The translations under genes and the position numbers were made by a program. Of a stretch of 64,000 nucleotides of DNA, positions 24,830-42,865 are shown one piece after another (position 1 is the first letter of the stretch; each line of letters starts with the position of its first letter). The stretch comes from Siniperca chuatsi (lineage: Eukaryota > Chordata > Actinopteri > Centrarchiformes > Sinipercidae), in NCBI RefSeq assembly GCF_020085105.1, contig NC_058051.1, positions 6,126,501-6,190,500 on the forward strand, read 5' to 3'. The notes below the pieces were generated by a model. It was not told where the DNA came from, ran no database searches, and saw nothing but the letters and a program-made list of their open reading frames with translations.

Positions 24830-25576
24830 TGACAATTTAATTCCTCAAAAAGCAAGACAGTGATTCTCCTGGTTTAACTTACATTGAGTATTTGTATCCA
24901 ATACTTACTGTTCATGTGTGTTTGAGATAGAGCGACAAGCACTGTGTTGCACCCATTTCCACATCAGCACAGTCTTCTTTTGGTTTCTTCAATGAAGTGA
25001 GCCCCCCCCTAGAGATTAAAAAAAGTTCCATACCAGAAGTGAGCCCCCGTGGTCCTCAGCAAGGGAACAAGGGCAGGGGGATCAGCTGAAGTCAAAATTG
25101 AATGCCCTTCACAACAGGTATTGTTTCTATAACAAACATTCCTTCAAATAAAAAGAAAATTAAAAATAAATAAATGGTTTATGCCTTTAAAAAAAAAAAA
25201 TACAACCTGCACATTTTAAATTAACAGACCATTAATTCACAAACTCTACATTTTAAATTTAAATATCAAATTACATCTGAAGGTAAGATTGCTTGCCAAT
25301 GAGCTCCAAGTTTCCAACCCATGCGACCTTGCATTGGGGTAAATTATGGAATATATTGCACATGCTATACCCTTACTGGAAGCGAGGGAAAGTAGTACAG
25401 AATTTGAAATTCATTCAATTTTAGTAAAGTCCATAAGCACAAGAACTTATTGTACTGATTAGACGGAATTGTGTTTGTCACACTGAAGACTGTGCCGTCT
25501 CTGAGGACCAAGCAAATAATTAGCCCTAAAGAAATGCTGGATTGGATGATGCATTTTACTCTTCTCTGTAACTCAA

Positions 25577-25616
<40 letters not shown>

Positions 25617-25960
25617 CATTTTAGAGTGGTGGAACTGGACCGAAAGCTTTGACTGAGCTTCTCTGGTGAATTAGTAAATTCTGTTAATTAATCTGCTAAG
25701 AAGCCCTAGTTGTTAATGCTTCTCTCTGTAGAGCACAACTATGCATATGCACCTTTGTCTTTTGGTAACAGCTTTTGGCTGATCTTTAATAATGCAAAAG
25801 ACAAATGATCATTTTTAAATTTATCCAATTACCTTTGGAGTGTAACATTTGTCTATATAATCGAATTGTTTTCACAGCTACTTTATATTTTTTCCCCCCC
25901 AGTCTTAAATAAAGCAAACTTCAGACTTGCAGCCATTCTCTGAAATAAAAAGGCAATTAA
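24830..25960. other. intergenic between rassf and csde1 3' end
   Basis: No coding frame recognised. Contains a (CA)n microsatellite at about 25579-25612 and A/T-rich runs. Nothing resembling nras is visible. Confidence 0.6.
25579..25612. repeat. (CA)n microsatellite
   Basis: About 17 uninterrupted CA units. Confidence 0.97.
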
Positions 25961-25979
25961 CAAAACATGATTTTCATAA

Positions 25980-27425
25980 AATTTTAATTCAATTGTTTCA
26001 TTCAAGACCATTAACAAAAAGTACATGAGAACCTCTGTACGTGGTTCAACTGAAACCCAGTGATCTCCAAAGTTGAAATTAATTTTGACTGTAACTTAAT
26101 GTGCAGAGGCACAACAGCTCACCCACCATGTCTCCAGAGCACAATTATTAATATCCTGATTCTTAATGCTTTTTTTTTTAAAGTGAATTTCTAATACTTT
26201 ACCTTTCTCCTTTAAGTTAAATTTGTTTTGTTACATCTGAAGTTTGAACTTTCACTAAGGAAAAAAAAAAAAAAAAAAAAAAGCACACATTACATACAGT
26301 ATAGTTCAACCCACAGGTTTGGGATGCATATCCGTATTATTTCTACTAGAAAAGAAAGCCACCCTAAGATTGTTCTGAATATTTTGGCGGTTGGCTGGGA
26401 ACAGAGGATACATCTAATTTTTTGTTTTGTTGTTTTTTTTTTGTTTTTTTTTTATTATTTCATTTGCTTGTAGTTTTTAGGCACCTTATTCTTACTTAAT
26501 TCAATATTAGCAGATTGAGTTTCAATGGAAAAAAGCAAAAATACGTGCGAGAAAAAAAAAAAAGTATAAAAGAACTGCAGATAGATGCCACAAGGAATTC
26601 TGCACCTGGGAAAACTGCTTAAGTGGAGCATGTGAATACCAAAAAAGGTATCTAAAGGCTCCAGATTGGTAAAAGTAAACCCATTAGATTAACTACTTTG
26701 ACATTCACATACACCATCCACCCACACACACCCACCATGCTTTCACTTCAGCTCTTCAATAAAGCATTTTAAAACTGCTCAAAAAACCGAGCAGAGAAGA
26801 ATCCTCAGTTTAAGCTCGCACATAATGAGAAATATGATCCTCCTTATGGAGGGAACTTTGCTTTGCTTTATGCGTCTTGTAGGAAAGCATACAGTAGTGG
26901 AAACCTGACAATGAAACCATTTTAAGTTTCCATGGGTAAAGGAGCAAAAATATGAGAGAAAAAAAAAAAATGGAGCAGATGCTCAGAGACATGCTATCAG
27001 TCACACTCATTCACCCAGGCAAACTACTGGACAGACTACAGGTGCAGAATTCCAGACAAAGCAGATTCAAAAGATAGGGACATAGACAGTCACACAGTTA
27101 TCACTCTGATGTAGAGGGACAAGACCCTCAGAAACAAATACCTCCGTTACACACTATAATCACTTCTAGGATACGTCACACACGCACACACTCAAGAGAT
27201 CCCATGTACACTGCAGTGTGGAACTCTGTATCAAGTAGATCATACATGGGAGGCAGGGAACCGTGGAATGAGAAAAGTTACACATGCCGATTACTGTATG
27301 TGTGCGTATGTTTTGTGTATGAGTGTGTGTGTACAAGCATGTGTCAAATCAAATTCCCTTATCCCCTGCTGTTGCCCCTTGGAACAGCATCCCACCAACG
27401 CCAAACAGGGTAGGCTCTGTATTGC
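25980..27425 (-). other. probable csde1 3' UTR
   Basis: Lies directly 3' of the csde1 stop codon on the minus strand, with no other gene. Candidate minus-strand poly(A) signals are AATAAA near 26450 (beside T-runs on the plus strand) and ATTAAA near 25985. Human CSDE1 has a long 3' UTR, so the extent is plausible but not shown by the sequence. Confidence 0.4.
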
Positions 27426-34659
<7,234 letters not shown>

Positions 34660-35330
34660 CTGGGGAAGAGGAGAAGTAAGTATTAAAATGCATCCAGTAG
34701 TGGATCAACATAAAGCAAAAAAAAAAAGGAGGCCACAGTTTAATGCAGTGTCTGATGCCAACCTTAAAAAACAAAAAACTTCAAACATGCAGGTACATCA
34801 AACTTCAGAGGAAGTGGGGAGGGGAAAAAAGCAAAAGTAAAGCTACATCAGAGTCTTCTGGGGCTATTTGATCAACAACAGAGGAGAACACAGATAATGC
34901 CTTGATAGAATTTCAGGATAATTTATACCACTGACTGGAAATAATAGATAAATGAATAAACACAACAACAACACCACCACCACTGTGTGGCACTTCCTGG
35001 TTTGTTTACAAGTGTCATGCACTCAACTTGTCACATGATTTTAATCAATTTCTCAAATCACCTGAACGCTAACAAGACTTTGCAGAAATGTCATGCAATT
35101 TTGGTTAGACAGACAAATGTCCAAAAACAGTTCACTTCCCTCTACCTACCAACCAACCAGTGATTCTACTGGAATATCAAAAACTCACTTATCAAAATCT
35201 GCCACTACACCCTGGTTGAACTAGTTTTTCACGCAACTACAAACCATGCTGTTAGCAAAAGTCACATGACACAACAGCAGCTCAAAGGGCTGTTAAGTCA
35301 GTATGAGCACCACCGTACATGCCCTCTTAC

Positions 35331-35540
35331 TGATCTCTGATACAAGGGAGTCCGCTTGTGTTTTTTACTTCCTGGGTGGGGATGGCAAGAGACGGAAGAG
35401 GAGCGGGGGATAGGCATGGGACCAGTAGAGGTAGATGGGGCAGAGCCAGTGTTGCGAGCCACTGGGGGTTCAGAGGAGCCTCTTTCCATTTCTGACACTG
35501 GTGATAGGACTTGGATATGCTGTTGGGAGGAGTCAACAGC
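35331..35540 (-). CDS. csde1: csde1 alternative N-terminal exon
   Basis: The minus-strand exon runs from acceptor CTTTTCAAG to donor CAGAGATCA|GTAAGAGG and is phase 0 into the ATG-bearing exon at 34659, giving KKHKRTPLYQRS-MSFDPG. A human CSDE1 isoform has a similar extension ending KKQKRTPTYQRS-MSFDPN, so this exon is coding when included. Translation could start at the internal MERGSSEPPV or in the exon upstream at 36812. Confidence 0.75.
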
Positions 35541-36686
35541 CTTGAAAAGGAGCATAATCATAGCATTTAACTTTTTTTTTTTTTTTAAATTACTATTATC
35601 CAGATATCACAAGTTGTTTAGTTATTACGCAAAACCAGTTATCATCCAGCAATTGGGTATAAAATACTTTGTCTACTTGACCTGGCTAATCTGTCGATAT
35701 TTCATACGACACCCTGTGTTTTCCTATGCACCAATTTTTTGGAGGCCCAACATATATACATTTCACATCATCACAGCAATATACTACATGTTCTTGTGTA
35801 CAAATACTTCTCCAATGCTAAATATATTTTAGCTCATCACAACCATCACCAATACTCAAACCCTGTGGGAAATCCTGACACCAAAATACTAAGCAGAAAA
35901 CCCTAAGGCCAACAATGGATCTGCTAACATGACAATCTCACATTACACCATTAATGAAAAGCACTAATAAATGGTTGAAAACACTAATGTATTTAAACAG
36001 GAATGGCTCTACAAAGAAGGCAGATTAAAAGAACTGAAAACATCAACCAGCTTCTTTGCGCAGCCAGTTAGGGTGAAGTGGTTTAAGTGCAGTGTTGTAT
36101 ATGTTACTCAGGGTCGAGTAAAATAAACTACTGAAGATGGAGAATCGGAAAATGCAAATGACAGGTAAAATAGCGGTGCATCTACAGTGGACAGAGAGTT
36201 GGTGATGGGTTATGGGTTATGAGGGGGTCCCAGAGCAGCCTCTTCTGTTAGGCCCTGTAGTGTAATACCACAATGAGCTACTCTTAACAATCAGTTTTTC
36301 TAGGAACCAACTGGTATATAGTTTAGTTTGTATTTGTGTTGCCTTGATTTCAGTGACGTTATGTATCAGCATTAACAGCACAACACGATTTGTCCGCGTC
36401 ACGGCCCAATTAAGGTTTAATTGCATTGTGACGCAAAGTAAAAATGAGGAGGAAAAAAAAAAAAAAAATGCTCTTAGGACTTGTGAAAATCGCCAAATTT
36501 CTACAGTCTAATCGGCAGAACACCCCTCACCCTGCAACACTATAACTTAGTAGAGGCTAGTCTCGGGAGCCCTAAAAGGATGAAAGAGGTTAGGCCATTC
36601 ACAGCAGAAAGATGCAGGGCAAGGTGGGTGGATGGGTGTTCGATGGGGTGGGGCACGTAGAAAAGAGGTGGGAAGGTGGAACTTAC

Positions 36687-36812
36687 GGATCGGCCATATG
36701 GCGACAGGCTGAGTCCGACAGGGGAGGTGCTGCTCAGGTCAGCGCTAACAAACGCGGTGGGTGGCGACGCAGGCAAGGTAAACTCAACAAAGCCTTTCCA
36801 GGGGCTGCCCAT
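36687..36812 (-). CDS. csde1: csde1 upstream alternative first coding exon
   Basis: An open frame starts at ATG 36812 (MGSPWKGFVEF) and runs 42 codons to the strong donor CGATCC|GTAAGTTCC. It is phase 0 and joins the 35540 exon in frame (YGRS-AVDSSQQ). The frame stays open for several codons upstream of this ATG, so the true start and 5' border are uncertain. The combined extension would be 112 residues ahead of MSFDPG. Confidence 0.5.
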
Positions 36813-37368
36813 ATTTTCCCATAAACTCGGACCAAACTTGCTTGAGCACTTGCTGAACTTGGATTACTTGTTTAAATGTTTTGCTTGACTGTTAAGTACT
36901 ATTTTTATGTAACCACCCAAATGATACACCGCTGGATGTCTGCAAGGGTGAAGAGAGGAACAAACATAACGGGTAAGGTAGATAGGCCAGCCAGTGTGCC
37001 AAGTGTCACAAACAAACGAAAACAGCTGTGGGCTTTTATCCCCCAGGGAGGGGGAGGCAAAAATCAGGGGAGGTATGACTTGAAAACGAAAAAATAGAAA
37101 AAAAAGGTGCGGGCTGGGTGTTGGAAGGCAATCAAGTAATTCTCAAACTAAATTGAATAGCCAGTTTCTGTTTGGAGGTGGTGGTGGTGGTTCAGTTCAG
37201 CTGGCTTGTGTGAAGTTTTAAGTTATGTTTAGAAGTAGCAATGTAGAGGTCACTGACAATAGAATCAAACTTTCAACTCAGTATCACTTCGAACTCATTC
37301 CACATTAGGAATGTGTAATCATGTGCAAAGAGCAATGAATATACAAGGTTGATTTCTGACCATGCACT

Positions 37369-37440
37369 GCAGCAGCTGCTTTCACTGACACTTCCCTTTC
37401 TCTGGTTGAGGGTGTGCTAATCAGTGAAATCAGCTGCTGC
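37369..37440. other. hairpin, 20-bp stem (csde1 5' intron)
   Basis: The left arm GCAGCAGCTGCTTTCACTGA and the right arm TCAGTGAAATCAGCTGCTGC pair at 19 of 20 positions. A 32-nt spacer has some further inner pairing (CAC..CCC / GGG..GTG). It sits in non-coding csde1 5' intron sequence. Confidence 0.6.
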
Positions 37441-37489
37441 TAATAAACAATCACTGAAGATGCTGCCATTTAAAAAATTTTAACCCTAA

Positions 37490-37528
37490 ACTCTAACTGA
37501 CAAGGCATATGGCCTTGTCAATTAGAGT
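37490..37528. other. hairpin, 17-bp stem (csde1 5' intron)
   Basis: The left arm ACTCTAACTGACAAGGC and the right arm GCCTTGTCAATTAGAGT pair at 16 of 17 positions around a 5-nt loop. It lies 50 bp from the 20-bp-stem hairpin. Confidence 0.6.
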
Positions 37529-38064
37529 TAGTAGATCCAGATAGTTTCAATAAAAGCAATTTTAAAAATAGTTGCACATGTTTGTCAAAGTTGGATGTTG
37601 TTTAAGCAAACAAGGACAAACACACTGTTATTTCTGTTCAGTGCTAAAAAGAAAAACAACCTCTGCATTGCTGCCCAAATCAGTACAGCTGACCAAACTG
37701 AATCAGAATTGAGTGTATTACACAATCTGTGTTTGTAGATCTGTATATCAGGGTAATGTGTACAAACAGAATTTACCAGTTAATTTCTGAATTCCACCCA
37801 ACTTGCGGTATCAAATTTTTTTAGGTGAATTCTTAAACCCCTTACAGGGACAAATTCTCATGATGGGGGGATCATTCAAAACATGACAAATTAAATCATA
37901 AATGACTAAACAATTAAAAAGTACAGTTATCGTTAACATGATAGTTCTCATGTTATGTTATGAAGGGACTACAACTGAGACCCACCTTTTATTAGTCGTC
38001 TTGAATCTTGTAATTTTCAGAATCTCGATGACTATGCAGTTCCTGCAGATCTCTTCACGCACAC

Positions 38065-38203
38065 AGTTGAACACACACACACACACACACACACACTTGT
38101 TACAGGTTTCTGGCACAAGTTCTAGATGGTTGCATAAAGCAAAAAAAGGGGGAGAAATCTAGCAACAACAAAAAAAAAAAAAGAAAAAAAAAAAAAAAAA
38201 AAG
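38065..38203. repeat. (CA)n microsatellite and A-rich runs
   Basis: (CA)n at about 38070-38095, followed by near-pure A runs at 38168-38203, in a csde1 5' intron. Confidence 0.95.
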
Positions 38204-38339
38204 GCCAACGCAGGTGCAATAACACTGCTTAGAAAAAATTACAATGAAAACAGTGGGAGGAGTAGAGGGAGGGAAAGACAGGGGGGAGGGACTATGGGGG
38301 GGGAAACTAGCAGATAGCAGCCCACTCCACACCCCGGTG

Positions 38340-38708
38340 GTGAGTCAGTGGTGTGGTGAGGATGAGGAGGGCTAGGAGCAGCGTTGGGACGTGTGCTTTG
38401 TCAAAGCTGTTGAGTAGGCACAAACTTCTGGTTTCAGATCAGTTATTGTCTTCTCAGAATATGCTTGGGCAAAGGATTGCTTCTCTTCTGCGTTTCAATT
38501 GGGCTGATGTGCATCTTTTTTTGGTCGTTTCAGGATTTGGTTACTTCTTGTGTTTTTAAACCCTTGAAGTGATCCTTTTTTTTCTCCACGTGTCTTCAGT
38601 GTTGCAACTTTGCTTGTTTTGGGAAGGTTTATCTTCAGTTTCTTTGTTATGATCTGAACTTGAAGCAGTTGCGGATGGTACAAAAATTCAGTTCCGTTTC
38701 ACTTCATA
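38340..38708 (-). other. possible csde1 5' UTR exon
   Basis: On the minus strand a strong acceptor, GCTTTTTCCCCCAACAG, precedes TATGAAGTGAAACGG at 38708. The following sequence is non-coding by inspection, and its donor end is not clear; 38340 is only an approximate limit before G-rich sequence. Confidence 0.35.
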
Positions 38709-39859
38709 CTGTTGGGGGAAAAAGCAAATTTGGTTAGCGGAGCAGAATTGATGACTTTGACTTCACCTCATAATTAACAACAAATCACAGATAATTTTTT
38801 TAGGGTTAACACAAAAAGCAAAAGGCCCAAGGGTACAGTGTCAAATTTCACATTTTCTGTTGCATGAAAAACAGTAACAACCCTGAGCTTGGCTTGAAGT
38901 TTTGAGAACACCAGATTCTTGGCCCCCAGACTCACAAGTATAAAAATAGGTTTTCCTCAGATGCCTCTGGATACAGCCCACAATGCCAGGCAGCTGACTT
39001 GCAGGCAAGAGCTGTGGCTCAACAAGTCCTTGAATATACCTTCACTTTAGGCCATGATATTAAGCCATGATATTTATGGCACCATTTCTGACCAGGGCCC
39101 TCTGTTTTGTCATTCAACTCACAATTGTTTTGAACATGTGCAGGTGGGACCCACCTTGCTACCAAGATGAACAAAATTTGTGTGTGTACCTTGTCTGAAT
39201 TTTGCTAAATTCAGTTAGAAACTGCTCTATCAGTAGGTTAGAGCAGAGTGTTGTTGACCTAAATACACTGCTTTGAAAACAAGCTGGGTGAGCCAACCGG
39301 GGAGACATGATATCTACTCTGCTGTGACTGTGTTGCAATGACTCCCATCCCATGTACTTCCCGGAAGGTTAAAATATAATGTTGTAAAAATGCTCAAATG
39401 GAATTCCTAGCAGTAGATAGTTTGGGTTTTTTTAAATTTAAAAAAAAGAAAGAAAAAGAAAAAAGGTGCCTCCTTGGTATTCATATCCAAATTTCAAATC
39501 CAGATTTACCAACAAGCACATTTGTGTTTTGTTTTAACATGCAACGCTTGGATGAATACTAGACCCACAGGTACTAAAACTGTATAGCCTAGTGACAGTA
39601 CAAACAAAGCAGTCACTCATCACAAGATGGGTTGGTTAAGTGGGTTAAAGGTTATGAGCAATGAACAGAGACGACTCTTCATGAAAACCTTAGAGGAGAT
39701 GTTTTTTTCAGCTCCCCCCTTTTCAGCTTTGGTGACGCAGAAACAGTGCTGGTGTTTTAGTCCACCCACTAAACCACTAGCACCGATTGGCAGGACTTTC
39801 TAATGAGTATTAAACTGCAGTTTTGCTCGGTGATATAAAGAATAGGAACCATCCAGACT

Positions 39860-40090
39860 GCCCCTGTTACGACAGAATGGCTAATAAACCCGCGATAAAG
39901 CCTCTAGTCTCGCAGGCTTTAACACGGCGGTGCTACTATGGGTCTGGGCCCGAACAACAACCGCCCTGACAGGGCTGCCCATGTGACTTCCTAGCAATCC
40001 GCCATCCTCAGCTGGAACTGCGAATATGGCCTGATCCAACACGTTGCGGCATGCATCGTTATTGAAAACGCCACATCTTGGCTAGTCGGC
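39860..40090 (-). promoter_or_regulatory. CpG-rich segment, possible alternative csde1 promoter
   Basis: A CpG-richer patch in AT-rich surroundings, with a GGATGGCGGAT motif on the minus strand (about 39998-40008) resembling a YY1 site. Consistent with an internal promoter, but unproven. Confidence 0.3.
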
Positions 40091-40879
40091 TACTTTCTAA
40101 CACATGTCAAACTCTAAAATACGAGCTTAACAATCGACGGTGTGTTACTTTTCTTCGTGTTACTGCTTGTTAGTCAAATTAACGCACACAGTAAACAGTT
40201 AAGTATAAATCTCATCATCTTAATGACCTTGTGTGGACAAACAGAACCAGACAGATTAGCATGTCGCTAAAGTCGTCAACATCCAATACCCCCGGCCGTT
40301 TCCGACTCTTACATTGAAAATAATTCACTGCGACACTGTCATTTAGTTACGCCACAAGTTAGCGCAAATAGTGAGCACATCAGGCATTTTAGTTATTTGA
40401 TTGTTAACACAGGTGCATGGTTCTGATCAGAAAGTTCGGTTAAAGTAAGCGCTCAACCGTGTTATTCTTGTAAACAGAGACAAGCATACCAAGCTCCATC
40501 CAAACAAAATGCCTTTTTCATGTTTTGTGGTTTTGTTTAAAATAAATAATCTTGGTAGAATTTTTATGAAGCTTGTTCCTAAACGATTGGTTATCCCGAC
40601 AATTTCGGCACCCATGTGGTAAACGAGTAATTACTTTGTTTTAATATAATAATATTTTGTAGAACTGGGTGACGTTGGCACCTCGACCTTCCCTCAGATA
40701 TCGGGTATTTTGGTAGGATTTTAACTGAACAAACAAAAGCAGAGTTTGCAATGGTCGATATGAGAGTGACAGCCGACGTAAAGACTAACGTTAAACCGTA
40801 ACCGTTCGTTATTAGCCGGGCTGTGTACACTTGCAACGAATCAAGGTCAAAAGAAATTGTCAGTTATAACTGAGTTCAT

Positions 40880-41430
40880 TATCTTCACACACAGATAAAA
40901 GAAAGATAACGTTATCGGAGCTAACGGCACGAGGACGGAACAACAAAGAAGCTTCGACAAGCGGTCGGAGGCTCGTGCTCAGTTATAATCAGTTACTGCG
41001 TCTGTCACTAATGTTTAACACAGCAATTTCACACAAGTGCCGACACTTTGCTGGCCCGTAGAAATACAGGGTTGTTTATTTGTACCGTTAACAATACAGA
41101 TAGGCCGTTCACAATGCTAAGCGGCTAATAGCAGCTACCGTTAGCTAGCATACTGCTGAACTGCATGGTTCTTGTGTGTGGTGATTTATGGTGAGGAAAA
41201 ACACGGCTGCCCCCACCCAGGCCCGAGCTCTGCGTATGACTATGCGCAGGATAATCCGTTCGATTCTAAAGACCCACATGATAAAAAAGAGAAAATGTCT
41301 CACTGACACACGTCAAACAAATGTTTGAATTGTTATATGAAAAAGGAAATTTAATAAAAACTCACCCCAACAGCTTTCAGCACTGTCACCAGCGCCGCTA
41401 GAAGCAGCACGGCACATTACGTAGTGATTA
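40880..41430 (-). promoter_or_regulatory. csde1: csde1 promoter region and non-coding exon 1
   Basis: CpG-richer sequence upstream of csde1. On the minus strand the stretch GCTTCTAGCGGCGCTGGTGA through GCTGTTGGG ends at the donor GTGAGTTT, giving a probable untranslated exon 1 with its 3' border at 41366. Exon 1 lies about 1.4 kb from the sike1 start codon in divergent orientation. Confidence 0.5.
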
Positions 41431-42780
41431 GGGATGCTGCTACCGCGATATTTGACAACGTGAGGCCAACCAAAGAGCCTAAAAAAAAGAGTGGCCTGTG
41501 CTGCGCAGCTGCTGATGAGTAGTCCCCATTGTGGTCTCACAATAATCCATGGGAGACTGGGTATACAGTAGTATGATAATGGTGGTAATATTTTCTCTAA
41601 CTTCCTATCTGAGCTCGAAAAACATATTACTGGACCATAGACCCTATGTTCTGGACATATAGTCATGAGCATGTCATTCACTAGTTCCAGACAACTGAAC
41701 CTGAACTCAACACGTATCCCATAATGAGTCCCCTGACAGTGACTTTTCTCTTCCTACAGTAGAGTTTCTGAAGCCACACGTTGCAACCATAACCTGGGGG
41801 TGTATTCAAGAAGGAATCGATTGTAGGGGAAATGTCATTTGAGGCCGCAAGGCTTCTCACTTCAATTATTCACTATTTTGATATTAATGATTTAATGGAG
41901 ACTTGAAATGCTGATGATACGTAAAGCTCTTAAATATGCTGATTAGATATGGCTGATGAAATGTGTTCATCAATGTATTATAAAATGTGTTGAACTCTCA
42001 GAATATATTTTACTTGAAATCCCACAATTGCTTAATTTTTAAACAGAGGAACTATATAAATAAACAATACAGTCTATATGCATTGCTTTATTGTTACCAT
42101 ATTCTGCTATATACGTTGCTGTGAGATGCAAGGTAAAGCATCCACATGGCCATATAGGTAGGAATGCGGGTTTAAACGTTACAAAATTCATTATGACATA
42201 ATGAAAATTACACATCCACGGTGACTTAACATGGTGTATCTTCAGTTCTATATCTGATAAACTGAAGTAAATGGAATGAATCTCCAAACAACATTAGAAA
42301 AGTTGTAAAGTTGTTTTTTTTTTTCTAAAAACACCCTCTGTTCCGTGACACTTCTCCGTGGTATAGAGAACGTGTTGATACAATAAGTATAGACAATGAT
42401 GAGCTCTTTGTTAAAGCGTGGCATTTTATTCTGGAAAAACATTTCAAGTTAATTGGTCTCTCACAGTTGCTACTGTCAAACTCCCATGAAATCTAAACTC
42501 TCCAGTAGATGGCGACATCAACCTCGATTTTGGTTTGACTCGTGATATAAACATATACAAAGAAGACGAAGATACGGAAGTGACGTTGTCATTTCGTCTT
42601 ACACGCAAACGGCAGACTTGACAACAAACAAAACAGAGTGGTCTTTTTTTTTTTTTGTATGTGCTGTGCTTATTCTGTGTACCGACAAATATTTCCGAAG
42701 GCCTGCAATCGTTTGCACACGTTACTATAAAGGCATCGTAGCTGCCTCGGCTAACTAAGGCTAGATAGCCGACGTTAGCT
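41431..42780. other. csde1/sike1 divergent intergenic region
   Basis: No gene recognised. The right end (about 42470-42800) is CpG-richer and contains AGATGGCGACAT (about 42508), a YY1-like motif, so it probably carries the sike1 promoter. Confidence 0.5.
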
Positions 42781-42865
42781 AACACTGCGAGGTTTTTTCA
42801 CCTCGCTGGTGGTGCGAAGTTAGGTTAGCTTGTTTACGTTACATACAGGAGTTGTCATTTTCCAA

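Noticed and set aside
35356-35832. 158-codon plus-strand frame
   Set aside because: Antisense of the csde1 alternative N-terminal exon, which matches a human isoform; the plus frame is T-rich noise beyond it.
41313-41681. 122-codon minus-strand frame over csde1 exon 1
   Set aside because: No recognisable protein; runs through a splice donor and promoter sequence.
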